A stretch of DNA of 10,594 nt, from positions 1 through 10,594 of the forward strand of contig JACMMR010000010.1 in NCBI GenBank assembly GCA_014378965.1. The letters run 5' to 3'. The translations under genes were made by a program, and so were the position numbers. Under the pieces are notes generated by a model that searched no databases, was not told the DNA's origin, and worked only from the letters and a program-made list of their open reading frames with translations. Below, one piece after another: positions 1 through 6,229 of this stretch; position 1 is the first letter of the stretch, and each line of letters starts with the position of its first letter. Source of the DNA: Candidatus Parcubacteria bacterium (GTDB taxonomy: Bacteria; Patescibacteriota; Minisyncoccia; Phycocordibacterales; CAIZLB01).

Positions 1-229
1 AATATAATTCAGGCTCATCAGCAAGAAAATCAAAACTGTGCGAATACGCATTTATATTTGTAATATCAGAGGCATTCACTGAATATTCAGTAGGAAATTT
101 GATCAAAATTGCCTCAGGAATATTTCTTCTACCCAATACAAAAGCTTTACCAGTATGTTTAATGGACTCAATAAGGTCAGGCAAGATGTTTCTTGCTTTT
201 GTGGTTGATAATACGTTTATATTTGTCAT
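1..229 (-). CDS. Phd/YefM-like type II antitoxin, 3' end beyond the window
   Basis: My own reverse-strand reading gives an open frame from ATG at 229 to the left edge (76 residues, no stop). It begins MTNINVLSTTKARNILPDLI and contains KAFVLGRRNIPEAILI. This matches the Phd/YefM antitoxin plan: a short strand, then a helix with an A/T-x-A-R-x-x-L pattern, then a strand of the type 'vi.grr..peAvLi'. The visible end, SFDFLADEPELY, resembles the acidic C-terminal toxin-binding tail of this family. Such proteins bind their own operator and neutralise a partner toxin, commonly RelE/YoeB- or Doc/Fic-like. The partner would lie off the left edge and is not visible. The start lies 44 nt after the mbl stop on the same strand. 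A palindromic operator-like site lies 11 nt upstream of the ATG. Family assignment is by motif reading only. Confidence 0.7.
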   Translation of the reverse strand, partial: MTNINVLSTTKARNILPDLIESIKHTGKAFVLGRRNIPEAILIKFPTEYSVNASDITNINAYSHSFDFLADEPELY

Positions 230-235
230 GTCTAT

Positions 236-241
236 ATTATG
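236..241 (-). promoter_or_regulatory. -10-like hexamer CATAAT, 6 nt before the antitoxin ATG
   Basis: On the minus strand CATAAT (5 of 6 to TATAAT) is followed by ATAGAC and then ATG. No Shine-Dalgarno sequence precedes the start. The spacing would place transcription initiation at or next to the start codon, giving a leaderless mRNA. The hexamer abuts the palindrome at 241-262, so a repressor bound there would cover the promoter. No convincing -35 is seen. Confidence 0.4.
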
Positions 242-262
242 CACAAAATGTACATAATGTGC
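241..262. promoter_or_regulatory. Imperfect 22-bp palindrome with TGTACA core, probable antitoxin operator
   Basis: Each half reads GCACAnnATGT towards a central GTAC. Eighteen of 22 positions are symmetric; the four exceptions are the AA pairs at 246-247 and 256-257. The centre is ATGTACAT. The YefM-YoeB operator is known to use palindromes with a TGTACA core, so this fits autoregulation by the Phd/YefM-like product encoded just downstream on the minus strand. The position immediately upstream of the -10-like element also fits repression. Binding is inferred. Confidence 0.6.
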
Positions 263-273
263 AGATTTGCTAT

Positions 274-1182
274 TTATTCCAAAACATACACAATATTCCC
301 CTCTACAGAAGTCTCCCTTACTCGGGAGGCTTTTTTGTTGAGATACACTCTATATAAAGTCTCTTCATTGGGGTGGTGATATTTATTATTGAGACCTGCA
401 GATACTATATAGTCTTGTGCATTAACTTTATTGAGGAAATCTATCCCTGATGAATTTTTAGAACCATGGTGACCTAGCTTTAAGACGTTTGATTGTAAAA
501 TAGGGCAACTATCTTCACTGCAATATTGTTTTATCATTTCTTTTTCTGCTTTTATTGGAGCATCACCTGTGAGCATAAAACTAAAGTTGTTATGTACAAG
601 TTTCAGTACAATAGAATAATCATTATCATCTACACTTTTACTTTTCCCTTTTTTATCCATGTATGGAGTTGTGGTTGGATAGAGAAAATTTACGGTCAAA
701 TTTTTAAAATCATAATTTGGATTTCCCACTATATCCCGCGTTGGCATGTGTTTAGTTTGTATAACCTTCTCTAAATCATTTTCAGTCTGACTTTCTTTCT
801 GTTGATTCATATTCAAAAATCCATTATGTACAACTTGATCAACAAAACCTTTTTGAATAAGATTTGTTGCTTCACCAATATGGTCCTGATCTGGATGGGT
901 TAAGATGAGACTATTTATATGCACTTTATAACATGATGTAACTCTTTGAATCTGCTTCAACACGCCTGAATCCTTATTTCCAGTATCAATCAAAATACTT
1001 TTTCCTAACTTATTCTCAATGTACATTGCATCACCTTGTCCAATATTTAAAAAAGTGACCATATCCCGGTGAGCATTACACCCCCTGTTTATATACAGAA
1101 AAATTCCTAGGCAAATATTTACAATAATAAATAACCCAACAATCAGGTAAAATATGTTATATTTATAGTATAAATCTTTCAT
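274..1182 (-). CDS. Membrane-anchored metallo-beta-lactamase-fold protein, ComEC C-terminal-domain type
   Basis: 302 residues. One N-terminal membrane helix (about residues 11-31) is followed by a metallo-beta-lactamase domain laid out like the C-terminal domain of ComEC/Rec2: FLNIGQGDA (44-52), THPDQDHIG (95-103; the HxxxDH metal-binding motif), LTGDAP (204-209), LGHHGSKNSS (236-245) and KYHHP (267-271), ending in the ComEC-like tail VEGNIVYV. In Gram-positive ComEC this domain is proposed to degrade the non-transported DNA strand. Here it is a separate protein, presumably facing outside the membrane. The channel part of ComEC is encoded at 2549-3886 without such a domain, so the two products may work together. 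The ATG at 1182 is preceded by an extended -10-like element 6 nt away and no Shine-Dalgarno. A stand-alone hydrolase unrelated to DNA uptake remains possible. The 3' end contains a hairpin reading as a plus-strand terminator. Confidence 0.85.
   Translation of the reverse strand: MKDLYYKYNIFYLIVGLFIIVNICLGIFLYINRGCNAHRDMVTFLNIGQGDAMYIENKLGKSILIDTGNKDSGVLKQIQRVTSCYKVHINSLILTHPDQDHIGEATNLIQKGFVDQVVHNGFLNMNQQKESQTENDLEKVIQTKHMPTRDIVGNPNYDFKNLTVNFLYPTTTPYMDKKGKSKSVDDNDYSIVLKLVHNNFSFMLTGDAPIKAEKEMIKQYCSEDSCPILQSNVLKLGHHGSKNSSGIDFLNKVNAQDYIVSAGLNNKYHHPNEETLYRVYLNKKASRVRETSVEGNIVYVLE
311..336 (+). terminator. Intrinsic-terminator-like hairpin on the plus strand inside the mbl 3' end
   Basis: GTCTCCC (311-317) pairs with GGGAGGC (324-330) around a 6-nt loop with one T:G wobble, and six T follow at 331-336. 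Read on the plus strand this is a good rho-independent terminator. Read on the minus strand there is no U-run after the hairpin, so it should not end mbl transcription. It lies in the codons for residues about 283-291 of the metallo-beta-lactamase protein. No plus-strand gene leads into it. Confidence 0.5.
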
Positions 1183-1188
1183 CTAATC

Positions 1189-1197
1189 ATTAAATCA
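1189..1197 (-). promoter_or_regulatory. Extended -10-like element TGaTTTAAT, 6 nt before mbl ATG
   Basis: On the minus strand TGATTTAAT is followed by GATTAG and the mbl ATG at 1182. The hexamer TTTAAT matches TATAAT at 5 of 6 and carries the TGn extension. The upstream stretch is T-rich without a clear -35. There is no Shine-Dalgarno, so initiation would be leaderless or nearly so. It sits in the 53-bp gap between the divergent mbl and sod genes. Confidence 0.45.
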
Positions 1198-1223
1198 CAT
1201 ACTATATAAAGAAAAATAAAAGA

Positions 1224-1229
1224 AATAAT
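1224..1229 (+). promoter_or_regulatory. -10-like hexamer AATAAT, 6 nt before sod ATG
   Basis: AATAAT (5 of 6 to TATAAT) is followed by AAATAT and the ATG at 1236. No AGGAG-like sequence is present in the A-rich leader. An alternative -10 is TATATA at about 1204-1209, which would give a leader of about 20 nt. The gap is so AT-rich that either could be chance. Confidence 0.3.
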
Positions 1230-1235
1230 AAATAT

Positions 1236-1823
1236 ATGACATACAATACATACATAGAAAAACAGTTTAATATTGGTGAACTTAAAGGAATATCAGCAAA
1301 AACAATGGAGGAACATTTAAAGTTATATGCCGGATATGTGAAGCATACTAATCTTATATTAGAGAAAATTACTGAATTATCTGAAGATACTGAAAAAAAC
1401 CTGTATACAATCGGGGAACTTAAAAGAAGACTTGGTTTTGAGTTTGGTGGTATGAGAAATCATGAGTATTATTTTGCTCAGTTTGAAGGTGGTGTTGTGG
1501 TAGCAAATCCAGAATCTAATTTATATAAAAAAATCGAAGAGACTTGGGGATCATATGAAAAATGGCTAGGTGAGTTTAAAACTGTTGCTATGACAAGAGG
1601 TGTTGGCTGGGCATTTCTCTATCTTGACGTAACTACTGGTAATCTTATAAATACATGGGTTGGTGAGCAGCATGAAGGGCATCTGACAGGGTTGAAGCCT
1701 ATCTTGGCTTTGGATATGTGGGAGCACTCTTTTATGCTTGATGTTCCACCTTCAGAGAAGAAGAAGTATGTCGAGGCGTTCTTTGAGAATGTTAACTTTA
1801 GGGTGGTTGAGGGGAGGTTTTAG
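1236..1823 (+). CDS. Superoxide dismutase, Fe/Mn family
   Basis: 195 residues, normal for the family. It would convert superoxide to oxygen and hydrogen peroxide, and no signal peptide is seen, so it is probably cytosolic. The four metal ligands can be assigned: His27 (KTMEEHL), His76 (RNHEYYF), and Asp160 and His164 (LALDMWEHSF). Gly72, four residues before His76, together with Gln145 (GEQHEGH) is the arrangement usual for Mn-type rather than Fe-type enzymes; metal use cannot be decided from this alone. The first-ligand helix is unusual. Family members normally read H-Y-x-K-H-H-x-x-Y-V, whereas here it is HLKLYAGYV, one residue shorter and without the His pair. The gene stands alone, divergent from mbl and convergent with the clpP-like gene, and is closed by a strong shared terminator. 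Confidence 0.93.
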   Translation: MTYNTYIEKQFNIGELKGISAKTMEEHLKLYAGYVKHTNLILEKITELSEDTEKNLYTIGELKRRLGFEFGGMRNHEYYFAQFEGGVVVANPESNLYKKIEETWGSYEKWLGEFKTVAMTRGVGWAFLYLDVTTGNLINTWVGEQHEGHLTGLKPILALDMWEHSFMLDVPPSEKKKYVEAFFENVNFRVVEGRF

Positions 1824-1856
1824 TTACATTCTAGAGTTCGCAGATTTATGAGAATA

Positions 1857-1895
1857 AAAAAGTCCGGCATCGCTTTTGGGGCGGTGCCGGTTTTT
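1857..1895. terminator. Bidirectional intrinsic terminator between sod and the clpP-like gene
   Basis: CCGGCATCGC (1864-1873) pairs with GCGGTGCCGG (1881-1890) around a 7-nt loop, with one T:G wobble. Five T follow at 1891-1895 for the plus strand. An A-run at about 1856-1861 supplies a U-run for the minus strand. It therefore serves both the sod transcript and the convergent clpP-like transcript, whose stop is at 1921. Confidence 0.88.
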
Positions 1896-1920
1896 GAGTA
1901 GTTGATGCTTAAACAGTCGA

Positions 1921-2475
1921 TCAAACAATCTCATCGATGAGACCAAAACTAAGTGCCTGCTCAGCCGTCATGGGTTGATCTTGGGCAAGTTGTTTTTTGA
2001 TAACCTGCTCAGTTTTTTTGGTCCGATCCATATAACAACGGATCAAGGCCTTTTGATAGGAGCGAAGCGAGGTAACAAGAGCATCATGTTTTTTGGAACT
2101 TTCCAACGTATCGAGGCTGACTGAGCTGCGAGAAGGGTTATGAATAACCATCCGTGCGTGTAGTGTCATCTGTCGATGATCACAACCTTGCATAATCATC
2201 GACGCTGCCGAATGAACATCGGCAATCGACAGACCAGTAGTCTTCCCTTTATACAGCCGAATGACGTCATAGATTTCATGACCACAATCTGAATCACCTC
2301 CGCCGGAATCAATCATGATGAGGATGTCAGGGGAACCGATTGACCGAAGGTAGGCAAATGCCCAGAAAACATAACTCTCCATTTCCCCACCTACTTTTCC
2401 GCGGAGAACAATCTCGGGTTCCTTCATTTCAACCAGCCTTCGTAAAATTGCCTTAAGATCAGGATTCATTTCCAT
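1921..2475 (-). CDS. ClpP-like serine protease (S14 family), atypical
   Basis: 184 residues, slightly short for ClpP (about 190-210), with no room for the usual N-terminal axial-loop segment. The fold signature is present: IMIDSGGGDSDCGHEIYD (residues 53-70) corresponds to the INSPGG-x-AG-x-IYD block. The triad is intact: Ser92 in SAASM, His112 in RMVIHNP and Asp166 in AQDQPMTAEQA, ahead of FGLIDEI. The segment after the catalytic His (NPSRSSVSLDTLESS) differs from the usual HQPxGG. No Clp ATPase is nearby, so its unfoldase partner is unknown. It lies 73 nt after comEC on the same strand. The ATG at 2475 has no Shine-Dalgarno, and ATG at 2469 is an alternative start. GC is about 46% in five lines I counted, clearly above the neighbours, which suggests transfer or different selection. 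Confidence 0.82.
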   Translation of the reverse strand: MEMNPDLKAILRRLVEMKEPEIVLRGKVGGEMESYVFWAFAYLRSIGSPDILIMIDSGGGDSDCGHEIYDVIRLYKGKTTGLSIADVHSAASMIMQGCDHRQMTLHARMVIHNPSRSSVSLDTLESSKKHDALVTSLRSYQKALIRCYMDRTKKTEQVIKKQLAQDQPMTAEQALSFGLIDEIV

Positions 2476-2548
2476 TGTATTTAATAGGTTCAGTTAATAA
2501 CACTATGTTAAAACCGTGAAACTACAATACATATTTTTATATGACATG

Positions 2549-3886
2549 TCAACCCCTCCTCATCCTCCACATCAACCACACCACCCCCACCCCATACCCG
2601 ACCAAAACCCACACACTCATTTTCCTATCAAACACCAAATACGCATGTGGAATCTCCGACAAAAACCTAACCAAGAAAAACACTGTTTTCAAAATAATAT
2701 TATTTACTGAAATACACACACCTCCAATAATCGGAAACAAACTTAAAAATCCAAACAACATGATAAATGGAATCAGTGGCAAAACCAAAACGTTCGACAA
2801 AAGAAAAACTGTAGAGAAAGATCCACTCATAAATATAATGTACGGAAAAACAAAAACTTGAGTGGCTAACGTAACTGAAATAATTTCTCTTAAAAAATCT
2901 GGTAAAAAATTTAACCAAGAAAAAATAATCACCTTGTCAAAATATTTTGAAAATAAAATGAGACCGTAGGTAGCACAACAAGTGAGATGGAAAGATGGAT
3001 CATAGAAACTTGCAAATGGATTTATGATTGTCATAATTAAAACTACAATAGTTAATGCATAGACTTGATCCGTTCCTTTCTTGAAAAGTACGAGCGCACA
3101 AAAACTAGAAATGAATGCTCTGTTGATAGGAGCACCTCCACCAGTAAGTAACACAAAACTTGTCACCGAGATCAGTGTCAGAATCTTTTTAATAATTTCA
3201 ATTGTAAAACTTTCTTTAACACGAGAGAAAAGTAAATCAAAAATAAATTTAATACAAAAAATTATAATAGATACATTGGACCCAGACAACACGATCACAT
3301 GAGACAAAGAAACTTTCTTAAATATCTCTAGAGTCTCCGGACCCATGAGTCCCTTCCCGGCAATCAAAACTCCTGCCACAAGGCCGGCATAGGGTTGGTC
3401 ATATTTCTCTAAAAATATTTTTGTGATTCCTATTTTTTTTGTGAGAAAATATAATTTTACTTTTTCGTACACTGACAACTCCGGGCATTCTTTAATTTTT
3501 TCAGCATTACTTATTCGGTACAAAAGATAGACACGATCTTTAGCCAAATATTCAGTATATGGAAAAATGTACAATGTTTCTCCAAAATCTTTTTCTTCAG
3601 GTCTTGAGATAACTCCAGTAACTTTGAAACAATTTCCATACTGTATATTTTGAATTCCGCCACTTGTAACTTTATACCTAAAATCTTTATCCTCTCCAAT
3701 AAAAGTTATCTTAAAATTTGAATTACCTATTTCACTTTTAATTTGGAGCATAGTTTCCAATTTTTCTATAGACTTCGTGTTGAATCGTTTATCCAATTCT
3801 TCCTGCTTTACATTAAAAATAGTATAGCCCCTGTAGCTTGAAGCAATTGATAAAATTATAAGTATGATAAATATATAAAACTTCAC
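2549..3886 (-). CDS. comEC: ComEC/Rec2 competence channel core, without the metallo-beta-lactamase domain
   Basis: 445 residues. An N-terminal membrane helix (about 4-17) is followed by a soluble stretch (about 45-130) in the place of the DUF4131/OB-like domain, then the polytopic Competence domain from about 164. Recognisable blocks are QPYAGLVAGVLIAGK (164-178), SHVIVLSGSNVSI (195-207), GAPINRAFI (251-259) and DPSFHLTCCATYG (296-308). ComEC forms the inner-membrane channel that passes one DNA strand into the cytoplasm during transformation. The protein ends after the last membrane helices with RMRRG and has no metallo-beta-lactamase domain; a ComEC-type one is encoded separately at 274-1182. 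Start is GTG at 3886; no ATG occurs nearby in frame. The start lies in one arm of a perfect inverted repeat. It is downstream of recJ-rnhA on the same strand. Confidence 0.88.
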   Translation of the reverse strand: MKFYIFIILIILSIASSYRGYTIFNVKQEELDKRFNTKSIEKLETMLQIKSEIGNSNFKITFIGEDKDFRYKVTSGGIQNIQYGNCFKVTGVISRPEEKDFGETLYIFPYTEYLAKDRVYLLYRISNAEKIKECPELSVYEKVKLYFLTKKIGITKIFLEKYDQPYAGLVAGVLIAGKGLMGPETLEIFKKVSLSHVIVLSGSNVSIIIFCIKFIFDLLFSRVKESFTIEIIKKILTLISVTSFVLLTGGGAPINRAFISSFCALVLFKKGTDQVYALTIVVLIMTIINPFASFYDPSFHLTCCATYGLILFSKYFDKVIIFSWLNFLPDFLREIISVTLATQVFVFPYIIFMSGSFSTVFLLSNVLVLPLIPFIMLFGFLSLFPIIGGVCISVNNIILKTVFFLVRFLSEIPHAYLVFDRKMSVWVLVGYGVGVVWLMWRMRRG

Positions 3887-3910
3887 CTCACTATTGTTAC
3901 ACAGTGAGGT
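3885..3910 (-). promoter_or_regulatory. Perfect 8-bp inverted repeat spanning the comEC start region
   Basis: On the minus strand ACCTCACT (3910-3903) and AGTGAGGT (3892-3885) flank a 10-nt loop. The second arm holds the GAGG motif and the first two bases of the GTG start of comEC, so in RNA the hairpin would bury the initiation region. It lies 30 nt past the rnhA stop. Only four U follow a few bases later, so it is at best a weak terminator. It could instead be a protein-binding palindrome. A weak extended -10 (TGTAACAAT) ends 6 nt before the GTG. Confidence 0.45.
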
Positions 3911-3939
3911 TAAAGTTTTACTTAAGAAGTTCTAAAGTT

Positions 3940-4488
3940 TTAATCAAATCTTGCATGCCAAGTTTTAAAATCGCCATTAAACATGATTTTAGTTTCACCT
4001 ATATCAGCCGATGTAGTTGCAATGATATCAGCCCTGTTATTATATGGATTGTCTGCATGCCCCTTCACATAATGCCATTCGATTTTTACTTTCTTTTGTG
4101 AAACTGTTTCGACTGTACGATCTAACTCTTGCCATAATTCTTGATTTAATACTTCTTTTTTAGCCGCAGTTCGCCAATTATTTTTTTTCCAGTTATGAAT
4201 CCAAGTTGTTATTCCTTGTAATACGTATTTTGAATCAGAATATACATTAACATTTTTTATATTCTTATCAATGTTATTCAGTGAAACTTTTAATCCTTCA
4301 ATAACACCTTTAAGCTCCATCTTATTATTAGTTGTATATTTGTCATGACCTCCAAGTTCTATCACTTTTTCGTCGTTTATTACAATAATTGAAGCAAAAC
4401 CTCCAGGACCAGGATTACCACGTGATGAACCATCTGTATAAATTGTAATATTATTTTTCTGAAACATGTATGTATTCCACTTTAACAC
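3940..4488 (-). CDS. rnhA: Ribonuclease HI
   Basis: 182 residues. It cleaves the RNA strand of RNA:DNA hybrids during replication and R-loop removal, in the cytoplasm. All catalytic residues are visible: Asp19 (IYTDGSSRGNPGPGG), Glu58 (NNKMELKG), Asp85 (VYSDSKYV) and Asp154 (NNRADIIA). His144 (VKGHADN) corresponds to the mobile-loop His of the E. coli enzyme. About 25 residues follow the usual C-terminus. Start: GTG at 4488 has AGGAG four nucleotides upstream, inside the end of recJ. ATG at 4467 (MFQKNNITIYTDGS) would give a more typical N-terminus but lacks a Shine-Dalgarno. The gene overlaps recJ by 38 nt (17 nt with the second start), which implies co-transcription and probably translational coupling. 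Confidence 0.95.
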   Translation of the reverse strand: MLKWNTYMFQKNNITIYTDGSSRGNPGPGGFASIIVINDEKVIELGGHDKYTTNNKMELKGVIEGLKVSLNNIDKNIKNVNVYSDSKYVLQGITTWIHNWKKNNWRTAAKKEVLNQELWQELDRTVETVSQKKVKIEWHYVKGHADNPYNNRADIIATTSADIGETKIMFNGDFKTWHARFD

Positions 4489-6229
4489 GAATCTCCTTTT
4501 TACCCAAAAAATTACTTTCTTCTACACGGCCATATATGTCGTATTCAATATTTGATTGTATTTTTTGTAATTCATTATCTGCAAAAAAGCTAATATATTT
4601 TACAACATCCTTCTTATTATAGTTTGGAGAATATTTATACGTGTCCTGAAACAATTCAGGAGTAGCTGTTTCCATCTCTCCTTTGTTATTTAAGAACTGC
4701 TCAATGACAAATTCAATGTGTTCTTTCTGTTTACCAAAAAATTTTATAGTACGAAATGATACTTGTTTGATACAAAAAAGTGGATTTTGGTTTTTCATTC
4801 CAAAAGGTTTCATCTGAGCTAAATGCTTGATAAGAAAATTATCTACGTTGTCATGAGTAATCTTATATGAAGGCTCATCTGCAACAACTTCCTCATTGAT
4901 CTTTGAATTATCACGTACTTTTTTATATTTTCTAAAAGCTTCTTTCATCTCTCCTTCGAATAAATCCTTTTTTTCTACTGCAAATGCAAAACCACCAGAT
5001 GCGTGATGTCCGCCTGATTCTATAAAAAAACCCTCTGAAACATGACTCATGATATTAACTACTGATATTCCAGGTATCGATCGACATGATCCACGAAACA
5101 CACCTTCTCCAGCTAATGCATAAATAAAAACTGGGATCTGAAACTGTCTAACCATGTTCGACGCAGCTGGACCCAAGATAGTAGGTGACCAATTTTCATC
5201 ACCAATTACAATAATGTCACAAACTTTACTCACATCGATTTTATTTTTAATATCTGAGATCAAACTATTAGCAGAGCTTTTTCTTAATTTATTCAATTTA
5301 ATTAAAGCGCTAGCCGACTTGATACACATATCCTCATCATCTGATGAAAGGAGGTTAAACGCATCAATAGCATGACTCATACGAGAGGCAGCATTTATAC
5401 ACGGTGAAACAGAAAATCCGATATCCGATTCATCAAGATACCTCTCATTTATTTTAAGTTTACTAAGAAGATGGTAAATACCTTTTCTTTTATTTTTTTG
5501 TAAAACTTTTAAACCGTAATACGCAAAAACTCGATTTTCTCCAATCAAAGGGACCATATCAGAAATTGTGGCAAGACCAACCATATCCAACAGCCATTTT
5601 TCATAGCCTGCAGGAATATCATATTTTCTTTTTCTCGCCTCTTCGATTAGTAAATGAACCAATTTGAAAATCACACCTGATCCACATAAATTTTTATCGG
5701 GGTATTTACAACCATTCTGTTTTGGATTTAAAATTGCTACAGCATTAGGTAATTCTTTGTGAGGCTCATGGTGATCAGTAATGATGACATCAATTCCTAA
5801 AGAATTTGCATGAGTAACTTGCTCAACATTCGAACTTCCTAAATCAATTGTTATTATAAGTGTAGCACCCTCTCTTTCAATTTGGTCAATGAGGTGTGCA
5901 TGTAAACCGAAACCGTCTGTATGTCGGTGCGGTATCTTAATTATAACATGCCTGTCAAATTTGATTTTCTTAAAAAATGAATGTAGAACTACTGCCCCAG
6001 GTACACCATCTGCATCGTAATCAGAATAGATTGCAATCTTCTCGTTCGAATCTATAGCTTTCCAAATCCTATCGATAGCTTTATCTATATCTTTCATCTT
6101 TCGACCATCATACATTCCACCTTTTTCTTCAATATATAAAGGATTAAGGAAATCTTCTGACTCTCCCTTATTAAAACCTCTGTCTTTAAGGATTTTTTTA
6201 ATAAAACTTAGATCTATAGTCTCAAACAT
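4451..6229 (-). CDS. recJ: Single-stranded-DNA-specific exonuclease RecJ
   Basis: 592 residues, close to E. coli RecJ (577). It degrades single-stranded DNA 5' to 3' in recombination and repair. DHH phosphoesterase motifs appear in order: YSDYDADG (68-75), Asp129 (TIDLGSSN), TDHHEP (151-156) and Asp224 (TISDMVP). The DHHA1 part follows, with FRGSCRSIPG (378-387) and SGGHHASGG (405-413). A C-terminal OB-like region (about 455-590) completes the usual RecJ plan. All metal ligands needed for activity appear present. ATG at 6229 has no Shine-Dalgarno but has a -10-like TATCAT 7 nt upstream, in a 23-bp gap shared with the divergent hit gene. It leads an apparent recJ-rnhA-comEC unit on the minus strand. 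Confidence 0.96.
   Translation of the reverse strand: MFETIDLSFIKKILKDRGFNKGESEDFLNPLYIEEKGGMYDGRKMKDIDKAIDRIWKAIDSNEKIAIYSDYDADGVPGAVVLHSFFKKIKFDRHVIIKIPHRHTDGFGLHAHLIDQIEREGATLIITIDLGSSNVEQVTHANSLGIDVIITDHHEPHKELPNAVAILNPKQNGCKYPDKNLCGSGVIFKLVHLLIEEARKRKYDIPAGYEKWLLDMVGLATISDMVPLIGENRVFAYYGLKVLQKNKRKGIYHLLSKLKINERYLDESDIGFSVSPCINAASRMSHAIDAFNLLSSDDEDMCIKSASALIKLNKLRKSSANSLISDIKNKIDVSKVCDIIVIGDENWSPTILGPAASNMVRQFQIPVFIYALAGEGVFRGSCRSIPGISVVNIMSHVSEGFFIESGGHHASGGFAFAVEKKDLFEGEMKEAFRKYKKVRDNSKINEEVVADEPSYKITHDNVDNFLIKHLAQMKPFGMKNQNPLFCIKQVSFRTIKFFGKQKEHIEFVIEQFLNNKGEMETATPELFQDTYKYSPNYNKKDVVKYISFFADNELQKIQSNIEYDIYGRVEESNFLGKKEIRVKVEYIHVSEK
4493..4497 (-). promoter_or_regulatory. Shine-Dalgarno AGGAG for rnhA, within recJ
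   Basis: On the minus strand AAAAGGAGATTC directly precedes the GTG at 4488. It is one of the few clear Shine-Dalgarno motifs in the window and serves a gene internal to an operon. Its 4-nt spacing to GTG is short but usable, and it is too far from the alternative ATG at 4467 (25 nt). Confidence 0.55.

Noticed and set aside
2476..2548. Possible inverted repeat between comEC and the clpP-like gene (GGTT...AACC with TTAA blocks)
   Set aside because: Pairing is interrupted and only short AT-rich blocks match; no better than chance in this composition.
2516..2861. Two overlapping plus-strand frames (64 and 106 residues) rich in His, Pro and Thr
   Set aside because: They are antisense to the last membrane helices of comEC, where the complement gives CCA/CAC-rich codons; no start signal or family resemblance.
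274..3886. comEC as a pseudogene broken into two pieces
   Set aside because: Both parts have complete motifs, their own membrane anchor and start, and unrelated genes including a plus-strand gene lie between them, so a recent break is unlikely.
1921..3886. UGA recoded as glycine (Gracilibacteria/Absconditabacteria code)
   Set aside because: TGA ends comEC and the clpP-like gene at or near expected family ends, and no in-frame TGA is needed inside any gene. The evidence is weak because other stops follow within a few codons.
5154..5375. 73-residue plus-strand frame inside recJ
   Set aside because: Antisense shadow of the conserved RecJ linker and DHHA1 region; no ribosome site.
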